From Anaerolineae bacterium (GTDB taxonomy: Bacteria; Chloroflexota; Anaerolineae; Aggregatilineales; Phototrophicaceae), in contig JAJECX010000025.1 in NCBI GenBank assembly GCA_022821805.1, positions 1 to 64,000 of the forward strand: a stretch of 64,000 nucleotides of DNA, in the 5' to 3' direction. Position 1 is the first letter of the stretch. Every line of letters starts with the position of its first letter. Positions 24,908-32,197 of the stretch are shown here, piece by piece. Position numbers and translations under genes: made by a program. The notes under the pieces were generated by a model. The model ran no database searches. It was not told where the DNA came from and worked only from the letters and a program-made list of their open reading frames with translations.

Positions 24908-25993
24908 TTACATAAAACGCACCGAATACACGACCGCCAGGTTGTTCGTCAGGCAGCGCCAGTTGTCGCCGCGATCATCGGAGACGTAGAAGTTTCCCGC
25001 GGTCGTGCCAAAGGCGAGGGTGTCGCCGGTCTTGTCCAGCGCGTGGCGGAAGACCAGGTCGTAGCAATTCGCTTGCGGCAAGCCGTTGCGCAGATCCTGC
25101 CAGGTTTCGCCGCCGTCTTCAGTGCGGCTGATGACCAGCGCCCGATCGACGGGCACGCGATACTCGGCGCTGACCGCCGGCGCCACCCAGGCGACGCGCT
25201 CGTCTTCGTCATCGACCGCCAGCGCGAAGCCGAAGCCCGCTGGTCCGCCGTTCCTGTCGGAGATGTCCCGCCACTGCAAGCCGCCATTTTCGCTGCGGAA
25301 GATGCCGCAGTGGTTCTGCTGCCAGAGCACATCGGGATTCGACGGGCTGGCGAGGATGATATGCGGGTCGTGCCCGTGCTCGTGCAGCGGATCGGGCAGG
25401 TAATCGGCGTAGAGCCCGCGATTGCGCGCTTCCCAGCTTTCGCCGCCGTCCATGCTCACATAGACGCCGCCGACGCTGATGCCGATGGTGAGGCGACGGC
25501 TGTCGCGCGGGTCGACCTGAATGGCGACCGTGCCCGGATGATCGCGCCCGGCGCCGAACCAGTGCGTGTTGCTGGGATGATGCCAGAGCGTATCAACCAG
25601 TTGAAAGGAATCGCCGCCATCATCGCTGACGAAGAGACCGCCGGGGTCGGTGCCGACATAGAGGCGATCGGGCTCATCGACGCCGCCCGGTTCAACGAGC
25701 CAGATATAGTTGGTCTTGGCGGGAATGCTGAAATCGGGCGGGCAGGCCGCGCCCTCGTAATATTTCGGCGCTTCGACCTCTTCCCAGCTTGCCCCTAAAT
25801 CACGCGAGCGATGCAGCTTGCCGCCCCAATGCCCGTGATCGAGGCTGACCCAGATGGTGTCCGCGCGCGGATCGCGGAAGGCGTAGACGACCGGTATCGC
25901 TTCGAAATGCGCCGACTCGACCGCCCAGTCGCCGCCGTCGCGGTTCATGATGAGCAAGCCCTTGCGCGTGCCGACGAGGAGTTTGTTGTGCAA
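24908..25993 (-). CDS. BNR/Asp-box beta-propeller (sialidase-like fold)
   Basis: 361 residues from a TTG start. Repeated Asp-box motifs are visible (VSDDGGDSFQLV, VSMDGGESWEAR, RTEDGGETWQDL, VSDDRGDNWRCL), giving a six- or seven-bladed propeller like sialidases and the YVTN/VPS10 propellers. Sialidase catalytic residues are not evident, so glycosidase activity is not claimed. No signal peptide, so probably cytoplasmic. It starts three bases after the MoaD-like gene, whose terminal Gly-Gly codons (GGA GGC) also form its Shine-Dalgarno. That tight coupling suggests the two proteins act together. Confidence 0.82.
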   Translation of the reverse strand: MHNKLLVGTRKGLLIMNRDGGDWAVESAHFEAIPVVYAFRDPRADTIWVSLDHGHWGGKLHRSRDLGASWEEVEAPKYYEGAACPPDFSIPAKTNYIWLVEPGGVDEPDRLYVGTDPGGLFVSDDGGDSFQLVDTLWHHPSNTHWFGAGRDHPGTVAIQVDPRDSRRLTIGISVGGVYVSMDGGESWEARNRGLYADYLPDPLHEHGHDPHIILASPSNPDVLWQQNHCGIFRSENGGLQWRDISDRNGGPAGFGFALAVDDEDERVAWVAPAVSAEYRVPVDRALVISRTEDGGETWQDLRNGLPQANCYDLVFRHALDKTGDTLAFGTTAGNFYVSDDRGDNWRCLTNNLAVVYSVRFM

Positions 25994-25996
25994 AGT

Positions 25997-26269
25997 TCAG
26001 CCTCCGGAGAGTGCTTGGACGATGAAGATTTTCGTATCGGCGGAGACGCGGTCGGAGAGGGTCTGCTTGTCGCGCAATAGCTCGTCGCCGACGAAGATGT
26101 TGACGTGTTTGCGCAGGGCGCCCTGCTCATCGATGATGTAATCGCCCAGCCCGCGCCAGCGTTGGTCGACGGCGGCAACGATCTCGGCGACGGTGGATGC
26201 GTCGATCTCGCACTCTTGGAGGTCGGGGAAGAAGCGTTTGAGGTTGGGCGTAAATTTGACTTGCGCCAT
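25997..26269 (-). CDS. MoaD/ThiS-type ubiquitin-like protein ending in Gly-Gly
   Basis: 90 residues from the ATG at 26269 (an upstream in-frame start is less likely, as the fold begins at AQVKFTPNLKRFF). Beta-grasp signature: VNIFVGDELLRDKQTLSDRV then IFIVQALSGG with the C-terminal GG needed for adenylation and thiocarboxylation. Family members carry sulfur for molybdopterin or thiamine synthesis or modify proteins. No moaE, thiG or E1-like gene is nearby; the only partner is the propeller gene downstream, so a non-cofactor role is possible. Confidence 0.85.
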   Translation of the reverse strand: MAQVKFTPNLKRFFPDLQECEIDASTVAEIVAAVDQRWRGLGDYIIDEQGALRKHVNIFVGDELLRDKQTLSDRVSADTKIFIVQALSGG

Positions 26270-26390
26270 GCTGCAGATTAGAACGGATGAGGCGGTGCGT
26301 GTCAATGTTTAACCACCGAGTACACCAAGGAAAAAGAGGGCGCCGAGGGGTTGATTCTGAACATCATAGGTACTAAGGGCACGATGAAAT

Positions 26391-26418
26391 GTAGGGGCGA
26401 TCTGATGGGTTGCTCGCC
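26391..26418 (+). repeat. degenerate GTAGGGGCGA palindrome
   Basis: GTAGGGGCGATC with a mismatched right arm GGTTGCTCG. The neighbouring 26311-26350 holds a CACCGAGTACACC-type repeat. Confidence 0.55.
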
Positions 26419-26420
26419 GT

Positions 26421-26834
26421 TTATGGCAATAATTCGAGGAAATCACAGTGTTGAGGCTGGAACATGCTGAAATCGCGCCGGTCGAAGGTAGCGATGCGAG
26501 TGACATTAAGGCGTTCGGCGATGGCCATGATGCAGCAGTCGACTAGATCAAGCCTAGCGTCTGTATACTGCTGGCTGATTTCGTACACTCTCGCCAAATC
26601 GTCCACAAGAACTGGCAACAGTCTGACAAATCGACCTTCGAAGAAATCAAAGAAATTCAGACTATTCCTATAGCCCAGGTTGCGCCTGAGCATATAGCTT
26701 ACTTCAGGCAGCACAATATCTGGCACAAGCATCGTTTCGGAGTTTTGTTCTGCAAAATGATAGGCGCGCTGGTGACGGACTTCACCAGCATCGTAGAGAG
26801 CGACCAGGAAGCTACTGTCGATGATGAGGGTCAA
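26421..26834 (-). CDS. PIN-domain ribonuclease toxin
   Basis: 137 residues from a TTG codon overlapping the antitoxin stop by four bases (TTGA). PIN-domain acidic residues: Asp6 in LIIDSSFLVAL, Glu in LPEVSYML near 43, Asp in LDLVDCCIMAIAERL near 98 and Asp in IATFDRRDF near 117. PIN toxins of the VapC type cleave tRNA or rRNA; that target is inferred from the family. Second gene of a toxin-antitoxin pair. Confidence 0.85.
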   Translation of the reverse strand: MTLIIDSSFLVALYDAGEVRHQRAYHFAEQNSETMLVPDIVLPEVSYMLRRNLGYRNSLNFFDFFEGRFVRLLPVLVDDLARVYEISQQYTDARLDLVDCCIMAIAERLNVTRIATFDRRDFSMFQPQHCDFLELLP

Positions 26835-27106
26835 CTGTCAATACGGCTCTGCAAATAGTCAGCGAATTCGGTATTGAGAATCTCACGGCTGCGCCCAGCG
26901 GTGTCGACCGGTTCAGGGGACGCCATGTTCAATTCCTTCGCATGACGCGCCATATCTGCCAAGGTTGCCCACTTCTTGTCGTCCGTCTCGCTTTCGTTGG
27001 CGTATCGTTCAAGCAGGTCGCGCAGCAGGTCGGCGACTTCGGCGTCGTTTTGTTTTGCAAGTTTTTCCAATCGCAGCGCGATGTCTTCGGGGATGTCTAT
27101 GGTCAT
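26831..27106 (-). CDS. antitoxin partner of the PIN toxin
   Basis: 91 residues. The N-terminus MTIDIPEDIALRLEKLA resembles a short ribbon-helix-helix DNA-binding segment and is followed by a helical acidic region (DLLRDLLERYANESETDD) and a flexible tail, the usual design of a VapB-like antitoxin. GGAGG is six bases before the ATG. The overlap with the toxin gene implies translational coupling and autoregulation. Confidence 0.75.
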   Translation of the reverse strand: MTIDIPEDIALRLEKLAKQNDAEVADLLRDLLERYANESETDDKKWATLADMARHAKELNMASPEPVDTAGRSREILNTEFADYLQSRIDS

Positions 27107-27220
27107 GGGTGGGTCCTCCGCTTGGGGTGATTATACCATTGACTGTGCCAGATGGAACGAGTTGGGGGATTTTAGCACTGAGCACACCGAGTAAGGGAGT
27201 TCACCGAGAGTTTGGTGTCG

Positions 27221-27249
27221 AACCACAAAGACACGAAGGGCACAAAGGC
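27221..27249 (+). repeat. ACCACAAAGACACGAAGGG repeat, left of the TIR gene
   Basis: Left arm of a large inverted repeat whose right arm is at 28404-28440. Confidence 0.7.
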
Positions 27250-27251
27250 GT

Positions 27252-27277
27252 GTAGGGACGCCTCGGCAGGCCGTCCC
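27252..27277 (+). repeat. variant palindrome GTAGGGACGCC
   Basis: Arms GGGACGCC/GGCCGTCCC, partly degenerate member of the common family. Confidence 0.55.
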
Positions 27278-27316
27278 AATTGCATAAGGACGGCTACCTT
27301 AATAGCGTCCACACTG

Positions 27317-27322
27317 TATAAT
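27317..27322 (+). promoter_or_regulatory. -10 box of the TIR gene
   Basis: Consensus TATAAT 33 bases before the ATG at 27356. No matching -35 box seen. Confidence 0.4.
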
Positions 27323-27355
27323 TGCGATTCGTTGCAAAACAAGCAGGACTATGCG

Positions 27356-28297
27356 ATGAACGTTTTCATAAGCCATGCCAGCGACGACGCGACAACCGCG
27401 AAGAGAATCGAGGATCTGATAGCTTACGATGGCTATCAGTCTTGGCGATTCCAACGTGACATGATGGGAGCTAATCCAGCGGACCCACAACTTCCTTCAA
27501 ACATTGAGAAGGGCGAAATATTCTTATTCTGCATATCTGACCACTCGCAATCGTCGGAAATATGCCAGAAGGAACTTCAGCATGCCGCTCTACTGCAGAA
27601 ACCTCTAGTCACCGTTCGGCTGAATCGCGGGACCCGTGTGCCGTCGCCACTAAATGACCATCAATGGGTGGAGTTTGATGAATCGCCGGAATCGACAGTC
27701 CAGTTGCTAAAAGCCCTGCGAAATGCCAAAGCGTTGCGGTGGGAAAAGATTCCCGGTGATTGGACAACGTGGAACGGTAAGACTAAGGACGATTTGTCGA
27801 TTGCAAAATCTGATACGCAAGAGATTCCTTTGCCACGAATGCGGCGTCGCCTAACGGACATGGAAAAGGACAACTTCCTTAACAAAGCGATAGCGGTAGT
27901 TCGAAATTACTTCGGCCAGGCTCTCGGTGATTTTGAAGCTACCGTAACGCAAATTCAAACGAACATTTCAGACGATTCTAGCACTCTCTTCAAATGCCAA
28001 GTTTATCATCACGGTGATATCAAGAAGAGTTGCGCGATCTGGAAGAGTGACAACCTCGGACTCAACGGAATTGCGTACTATGAAGAATTTGGGAGAATGT
28101 CATTCTTCAACAAGAATTCGTACAACGAGTTGGCACACGTAATTGAGCGTGACGGAAATCCCGCTTTAGAGTTTCCAAACGGCCTAGGGATGTTTGGTAA
28201 ATTTAATCACTGTCGGATCTGCACTATCGACGAAGCTGCCGAATGTCTTTGGACATACTTCACAAGAGACTTTGGGCAAGAGTCCTCGCTTTGGTAG
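27356..28297 (+). CDS. TIR-domain protein with a C-terminal domain of unknown function
   Basis: 313 residues from the ATG at 27356, where the TIR fold begins (MNVFISHASDD). The second core strand GEIFLFCIS and the catalytic-loop pattern SSEICQKEL (Glu about 73) fit NADase-type TIR domains of bacterial immunity. Residues 150-313 (ALGDFEATVTQIQ, CQVYHHGDIKKSCAIWKS) are a compact alpha/beta region I do not recognise and could sense the trigger. There is no neighbouring STING, Argonaute or cyclase gene, so it may act alone. Lower GC than flanking genes and repeats on both sides suggest acquisition. Confidence 0.8.
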   Translation: MNVFISHASDDATTAKRIEDLIAYDGYQSWRFQRDMMGANPADPQLPSNIEKGEIFLFCISDHSQSSEICQKELQHAALLQKPLVTVRLNRGTRVPSPLNDHQWVEFDESPESTVQLLKALRNAKALRWEKIPGDWTTWNGKTKDDLSIAKSDTQEIPLPRMRRRLTDMEKDNFLNKAIAVVRNYFGQALGDFEATVTQIQTNISDDSSTLFKCQVYHHGDIKKSCAIWKSDNLGLNGIAYYEEFGRMSFFNKNSYNELAHVIERDGNPALEFPNGLGMFGKFNHCRICTIDEAAECLWTYFTRDFGQESSLW

Positions 28298-28315
28298 CGC
28301 CTCACGATTGACAGT

Positions 28316-28340
28316 GGGCGCCCCACCGGGTCGCCCCTAC
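28316..28340 (-). repeat. GGGCGCCCC palindrome, reverse orientation
   Basis: Imperfect arms ending in GTCGCCCCTAC. Confidence 0.6.
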
Positions 28341-28403
28341 GAATCTCGCGTAGAGTGAGTTTCGCGGAGAGCGGGCGAGCCGCCGCACGTCCCCACACAA
28401 TCC

Positions 28404-28440
28404 CCTTTGTGCCTTCGTGTCTTTGTGCCCTTTGTGGTTT
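28404..28440 (-). repeat. CACAAAG-type repeat, right of the TIR gene
   Basis: Reverse complement of the 27221 arm with small indels (CCTTCGTGTCTTTGTG core). Confidence 0.7.
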
Positions 28441-28468
28441 AACAAAAACTCGGTGACCTCGGTGTCGT

Positions 28469-28510
28469 AGGTCAGTGTCGGCGGTTAGTGTCTACGCGAC
28501 CTACGCGACC
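28469..28510. repeat. self-nested GGTCAGTGTC...TACGCGACC element
   Basis: GGTCAGTGTC + inner copy (GGTTAGTGTCTACGCGACC) + TACGCGACC. Same arrangement as at 56957-56995. Confidence 0.7.
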
Positions 28511-28526
28511 CTCGGTGGTTAATCTG

Positions 28527-28552
28527 GCGGGCGAGCCAAGGCTCACCCCTAC
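28527..28552 (-). repeat. GGGCGAGCC palindrome, reverse orientation
   Basis: Arms GGGCGAGCC/GGCTCACCC then CTAC; one mismatch. Confidence 0.7.
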
Positions 28553-28673
28553 AACATACTTTTGTGCCCTTGTGTCCTGTGTGGTTGGAAAGCCTCGGTG
28601 ACCTCGGTGGTAAAGAAAAACCCGCCGCGCTACAATATCCCACCACTTTGACCGACCACATGAGGACAGCCCC

Positions 28674-31600
28674 ATGACCGATTCCAAGTTCGCTGGACTA
28701 GCCGAATTCCGCTGCATCGGACCCTTCCGCGGCGGGCGCGTCGTCGCTGTCGCCGGCGACCCGCGCGATATGAACACCTTCTATTTTGGCGGCGTTTGCG
28801 GCGGCGTCTGGAAGACGACGGACGCGGGCCAATATTGGGAGAACATCAGCGATGGCTATTTCACGTCATCATCGGTGGGCGCGCTGGAAGTGGCGCCGGC
28901 CGACCCCAATGTCATCTACGCCGGCACGGGCGAAACCACCATCCGCATTGATGTGTCGATAGGCGATGGCATCTACAAGTCGACCGATGCCGGACGCAGC
29001 TGGAAGCATCTGGGCATGAAGGAGACGCGCCAAATCGCCAAGATCCGCAGTCATCCGCAGAATGCCGATCTGGTCTATGCGGCGGTATTCGGTCACGCCT
29101 TTGGACCCAACCCCGAGCGCGGCGTTTATCGCTCGAAGGATGGCGGCGAGAGCTGGGAGCGCGTCCTGCACGTCAGCGACAAAGCCGGCGCCATCGATCT
29201 GACGATCGACAAGAACAATCCGCGCGTCATCTACGCGTCGATTTGGGAGGCTTATCGCAACTTCTGGCAGATCAGCTCGGGTGGCGAGGACAGCGGCATC
29301 TGGCGCTCGATGGATGGCGGCGACACCTGGGAGAACATCAGCAGGAACAAGGGCTTGCCTGGCGGGCGACCCAATGAATCGCCCCTGCTTGGCAAGATTG
29401 GTCTGGCGGCGTCGCCGGCGCAGCCGGGGCGCGTTTGGGCGATCATCGAGAACCAGCCCGATGGCGGCATCTACCGCAGCGATGATTATGGCGAGACTTG
29501 GGTAGTGGGCAGCAAGGACAACCGCTTCATCTCGCGCGCCTGGTATTATATGCACTTGACCGCCGACCCGTTTGACGCCAATACGATTTACATCAACAAC
29601 CTCAACTTCTGGAAATCGACCGATGGCGGGCACAACTTCAGCGAGATCACCACGCCGCATGGCGATGACCATGACCTTTGGATTCACCCGCGAAACAACC
29701 GCGTAATGATCCACGGCAACGATGGCGGCGCCTGCGTCTCGCTGAATGGGGGGCTTTCCTGGTCGAGCATTTACAATCAGCCGACGGCGCAGTTCTATCA
29801 CCTCGATTTCGACAGCAACGAGCCCTACTACGTCTATGGCACGCAGCAGGACAATTCGAGCTTGCGCGTGCCCAGCCGCAGCCGCTATTCGTCAATCACC
29901 TGGGAAGACTGCGACATCATCGGCTCGGGCGAGAGCGGCTATATCGCCGTCGATCCCGCTGATTCGAACATCACCTATGTCGGCGCTATCGGCAGCTCGC
30001 CGGGCGGCGGCAACAGCTTGCAGCGCTACGATCATCGCAGTCAGCAGATCCGCCTCATCGCCACCTGGCCCCGCAGCTCAACCGGTTTGGGCGCGCAGGC
30101 GGACAAATACCGCTTCGCCTGGACCTACCCCATCGTCTTTTCGCCGCACGATTCCAGTGTCCTTTATATCGGCGGCAATCAGATTTTGAAGACGACGGAC
30201 GAGGGGCAGAGTTGGGAAGAGATCAGCCCCGACTTGACCAAAGCCGACCCTGAGACACTGAAGCCATCGGGCGGTCCGATCAATCGCGACGCGGTGGGCG
30301 CCGAGCATTACGCGACGGTCTACACCTTGGCCGAGTCGCCGCATGAGCCGGGCCTCATCTGGGCTGGCTCCGATGATGGCTTGCTGCATATCACGCGCGA
30401 CGGCGGCAAGAATTGGACGGACATCACGCCGCCAGTTGATCTACCCCTCCCCCAGCCCCTCCCCGAAGCATCAGAGAGGGGAGCGCGGAAGCAGCCTCCC
30501 CCCGTTGCTACGGGGGGACCGAGGGGGGTAGACCCGTCGACGATGTTCACCATGATCGAGCCGTCGCCGCACGATTCCGCCACCGCCTACGTAACCGCCA
30601 CCCGCTACAAGAATGACGACTATGCGCCATACGTCTTCAAGACAGCCGACTATGGCGCCAGCTGGTCACTGATTGTGGATGGCATCGCCGAGGATCACTT
30701 CTGCCGCGTCGTTCGCGAAGATCCAATGCGCGAAGGGCGGCTTTATCTGGGCACTGAGTTTGGTCTGTACATCTCCTTTGACGCGGGCGAGTCTTGGCGG
30801 CGCTTCCAGCTGAATCTGCCCATTTCGCCGATTTATGATCTCAAGTTAAAGGGTCGCGTAGACAATGACCCGTCGGGGACAGATCTAGTTATCGCCACGC
30901 ACGGGCGCTCGTTCTGGATTCTGGATGACATCACTTCCATCCACCAGTTCAGTGACGAGATTGCCGAAAAGTCGGCCCACCTGCTCAAACCGGGGACGGT
31001 CGAGCGTCACCTGCCGAAAGTCTTCGAGGGCTTGTTCGAAAGCGGCGATGGCAAGCAGTATATGAGCACGCTGGGCATGGTCGCGGCCTATGTCAAGGAG
31101 GAAACGCCCGAGCACGGCGTCAAGCATACCTACCTCGACAGCGGAACCAATCCGCCCAAGGGCGCTGTCATCACTTATTACTTAGCCGAGGCGCCAGAAT
31201 CGACCATCGAGCTGCGCATCGACGACGCCGACGGTAACGAGGTCAAGACCTTCAAGAGCCTGCACGCCGATGACGAAGAGAAAGCAAAGCTCCCCTTCCC
31301 TGATGCTTCGGGGAAGGGGGCGGGGGATGGGGTAGAAAAGGAACTTCGCATCCCGGCCAATGCCGGCTGGAATCGCTTCATCTGGGATCTGCGCTATCCG
31401 GACGCGCGCAAGGTGGCGCCCCATGACGACAATCAGCAAGGCTTCATCAAGGGACCGCACGCCGCGCCCGGCAGCTACCGCGTTACCTTGACCGTGGGTG
31501 AGGAAGCATTAAGCGAATCCTTCACGATCGTGAAAGAAGCGGGCGTGACGGCGAGCCAAGCCGACCTGCAAGCGCAATTCGACCTGCTGCTGTCGATACG

Positions 31601-32027
31601 CGACAAAGTCTCGGCGACGCACAAGTCGATCAATCAGATGCGCGATGTGCGGGCGCAACTCAAGGGCTGGCGCGAGCGGCTGGCCGGGCTGGAATCGGCG
31701 GCGGACATCATTGACGCGGCGAAGGCGCTGGAAGAACAGGTGCTGGAGGTCGAGAAAGAGTTGATGATCCCGGAGACGCGTCAGGGCTGGCCCGATGCGA
31801 TGAATCATGGCGACCGCCTGGCGACGCAATTGAGCAACCTGAGCTTCAACGTCAACCTGGGCGATTACAAGCCAACCGATTATGAATTCGAGGCATTCGA
31901 CGAAATCGCCGGCGATATCGATGGGGTCGTGGAGAAGTTTGACGACATCGTCGATGGCAATCTGGCCGAGTTCAATACGATGCTGAGCAATGCCGGCTTT
32001 GGGAAAGTGGCGCTGAAGGTGGAATGA
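28674..32027 (+). CDS. giant Asp-box/VPS10-like beta-propeller protein carrying in-frame repeat insertions
   Basis: 1117 residues. Asp-box repeats throughout the first 750 residues (WKTTDAGQYWENI, YKSTDAGRSWKHL, YRSKDGGESWERV, WKSTDGGHNFSEI, LKTTDEGQSWEEI, HITRDGGKNWTDI) build two propellers of the sortilin/VPS10 or xyloglucanase-like type. The C-terminal part has a beta-sandwich-like segment and a helical segment (residues about 960-1117). No signal peptide is seen, which is odd for a family often exported. Four stretches are recognisable genomic repeats read in frame: 29363-29388, 30444-30537, 30851-30874 and 31290-31335. Function unknown; protein or glycan binding is the usual guess. Confidence 0.85.
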   Translation: MTDSKFAGLAEFRCIGPFRGGRVVAVAGDPRDMNTFYFGGVCGGVWKTTDAGQYWENISDGYFTSSSVGALEVAPADPNVIYAGTGETTIRIDVSIGDGIYKSTDAGRSWKHLGMKETRQIAKIRSHPQNADLVYAAVFGHAFGPNPERGVYRSKDGGESWERVLHVSDKAGAIDLTIDKNNPRVIYASIWEAYRNFWQISSGGEDSGIWRSMDGGDTWENISRNKGLPGGRPNESPLLGKIGLAASPAQPGRVWAIIENQPDGGIYRSDDYGETWVVGSKDNRFISRAWYYMHLTADPFDANTIYINNLNFWKSTDGGHNFSEITTPHGDDHDLWIHPRNNRVMIHGNDGGACVSLNGGLSWSSIYNQPTAQFYHLDFDSNEPYYVYGTQQDNSSLRVPSRSRYSSITWEDCDIIGSGESGYIAVDPADSNITYVGAIGSSPGGGNSLQRYDHRSQQIRLIATWPRSSTGLGAQADKYRFAWTYPIVFSPHDSSVLYIGGNQILKTTDEGQSWEEISPDLTKADPETLKPSGGPINRDAVGAEHYATVYTLAESPHEPGLIWAGSDDGLLHITRDGGKNWTDITPPVDLPLPQPLPEASERGARKQPPPVATGGPRGVDPSTMFTMIEPSPHDSATAYVTATRYKNDDYAPYVFKTADYGASWSLIVDGIAEDHFCRVVREDPMREGRLYLGTEFGLYISFDAGESWRRFQLNLPISPIYDLKLKGRVDNDPSGTDLVIATHGRSFWILDDITSIHQFSDEIAEKSAHLLKPGTVERHLPKVFEGLFESGDGKQYMSTLGMVAAYVKEETPEHGVKHTYLDSGTNPPKGAVITYYLAEAPESTIELRIDDADGNEVKTFKSLHADDEEKAKLPFPDASGKGAGDGVEKELRIPANAGWNRFIWDLRYPDARKVAPHDDNQQGFIKGPHAAPGSYRVTLTVGEEALSESFTIVKEAGVTASQADLQAQFDLLLSIRDKVSATHKSINQMRDVRAQLKGWRERLAGLESAADIIDAAKALEEQVLEVEKELMIPETRQGWPDAMNHGDRLATQLSNLSFNVNLGDYKPTDYEFEAFDEIAGDIDGVVEKFDDIVDGNLAEFNTMLSNAGFGKVALKVE
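29363..29388 (-). repeat. in-frame palindromic repeat inside the propeller gene
   Basis: CGGGCGACCC ... TCGCCCCTGC matches the common intergenic palindrome; read as GGRPNESPL between two conserved-looking segments (NKGLP and LGKIG). Confidence 0.7.
30444..30537 (+). repeat. in-frame G/C-rich repeats inside the propeller gene
   Basis: A C-rich segment (CCCCTCCCCCAGCCCCTCCC) with GAGAGGGGAG, then CCTCCCCCCGTTGCTACGGG, another inverted repeat; read as a Pro/Gly-rich stretch interrupting an otherwise regular blade. Confidence 0.75.
30851..30874 (+). repeat. in-frame copy of the GGTCGCGTAGACA element
   Basis: GGTCGCGTAGACAATGACC, one mismatch from the core, adds about eight codons (GRVDNDPS) between LKLK and GTDLVIATHGRS. 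Confidence 0.7.
31290..31335 (+). repeat. in-frame G-rich inverted repeat inside the propeller gene
   Basis: CTCCCCTTCCCTGATGCTTC with GGGGAAGGGGGCGGGGGATG; same family as 21869-21933. Read as LPFPDASGKGAGDGV. Confidence 0.75.
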
Positions 32028-32197
32028 ATTGCATCTGTCCAGGATGACAGCGCGGGCGCCTATGCGGGCCCAGGGAGCGCTCTACAAGAAATTAACATGT
32101 CTTGAGCATTGAAAGTCTGCGCCTCAATCTTATCGCGAAGCCGCAAGATTTGTGTGAACAAATGCGCCGTCCTATCTTAGGACGAGGAGACAAACGC

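Larger units (their letters stand above)
28298..28673. other. gene-free repeat cluster downstream of the TIR gene
   Basis: 376 bases with no supportable gene: palindrome at 28316-28340, CACAAAG-type inverted arm at 28404-28440, CTCGGTGACCTCGGTG repeats at about 28447 and 28592, a self-nested second element at 28469-28510, and another palindrome at 28527-28552. Confidence 0.75.

Noticed and set aside
24908..25993. Secreted sialidase
   Set aside because: Asp-box propeller only; no signal peptide and no sialidase Arg triad or catalytic Tyr/Glu that I can identify.
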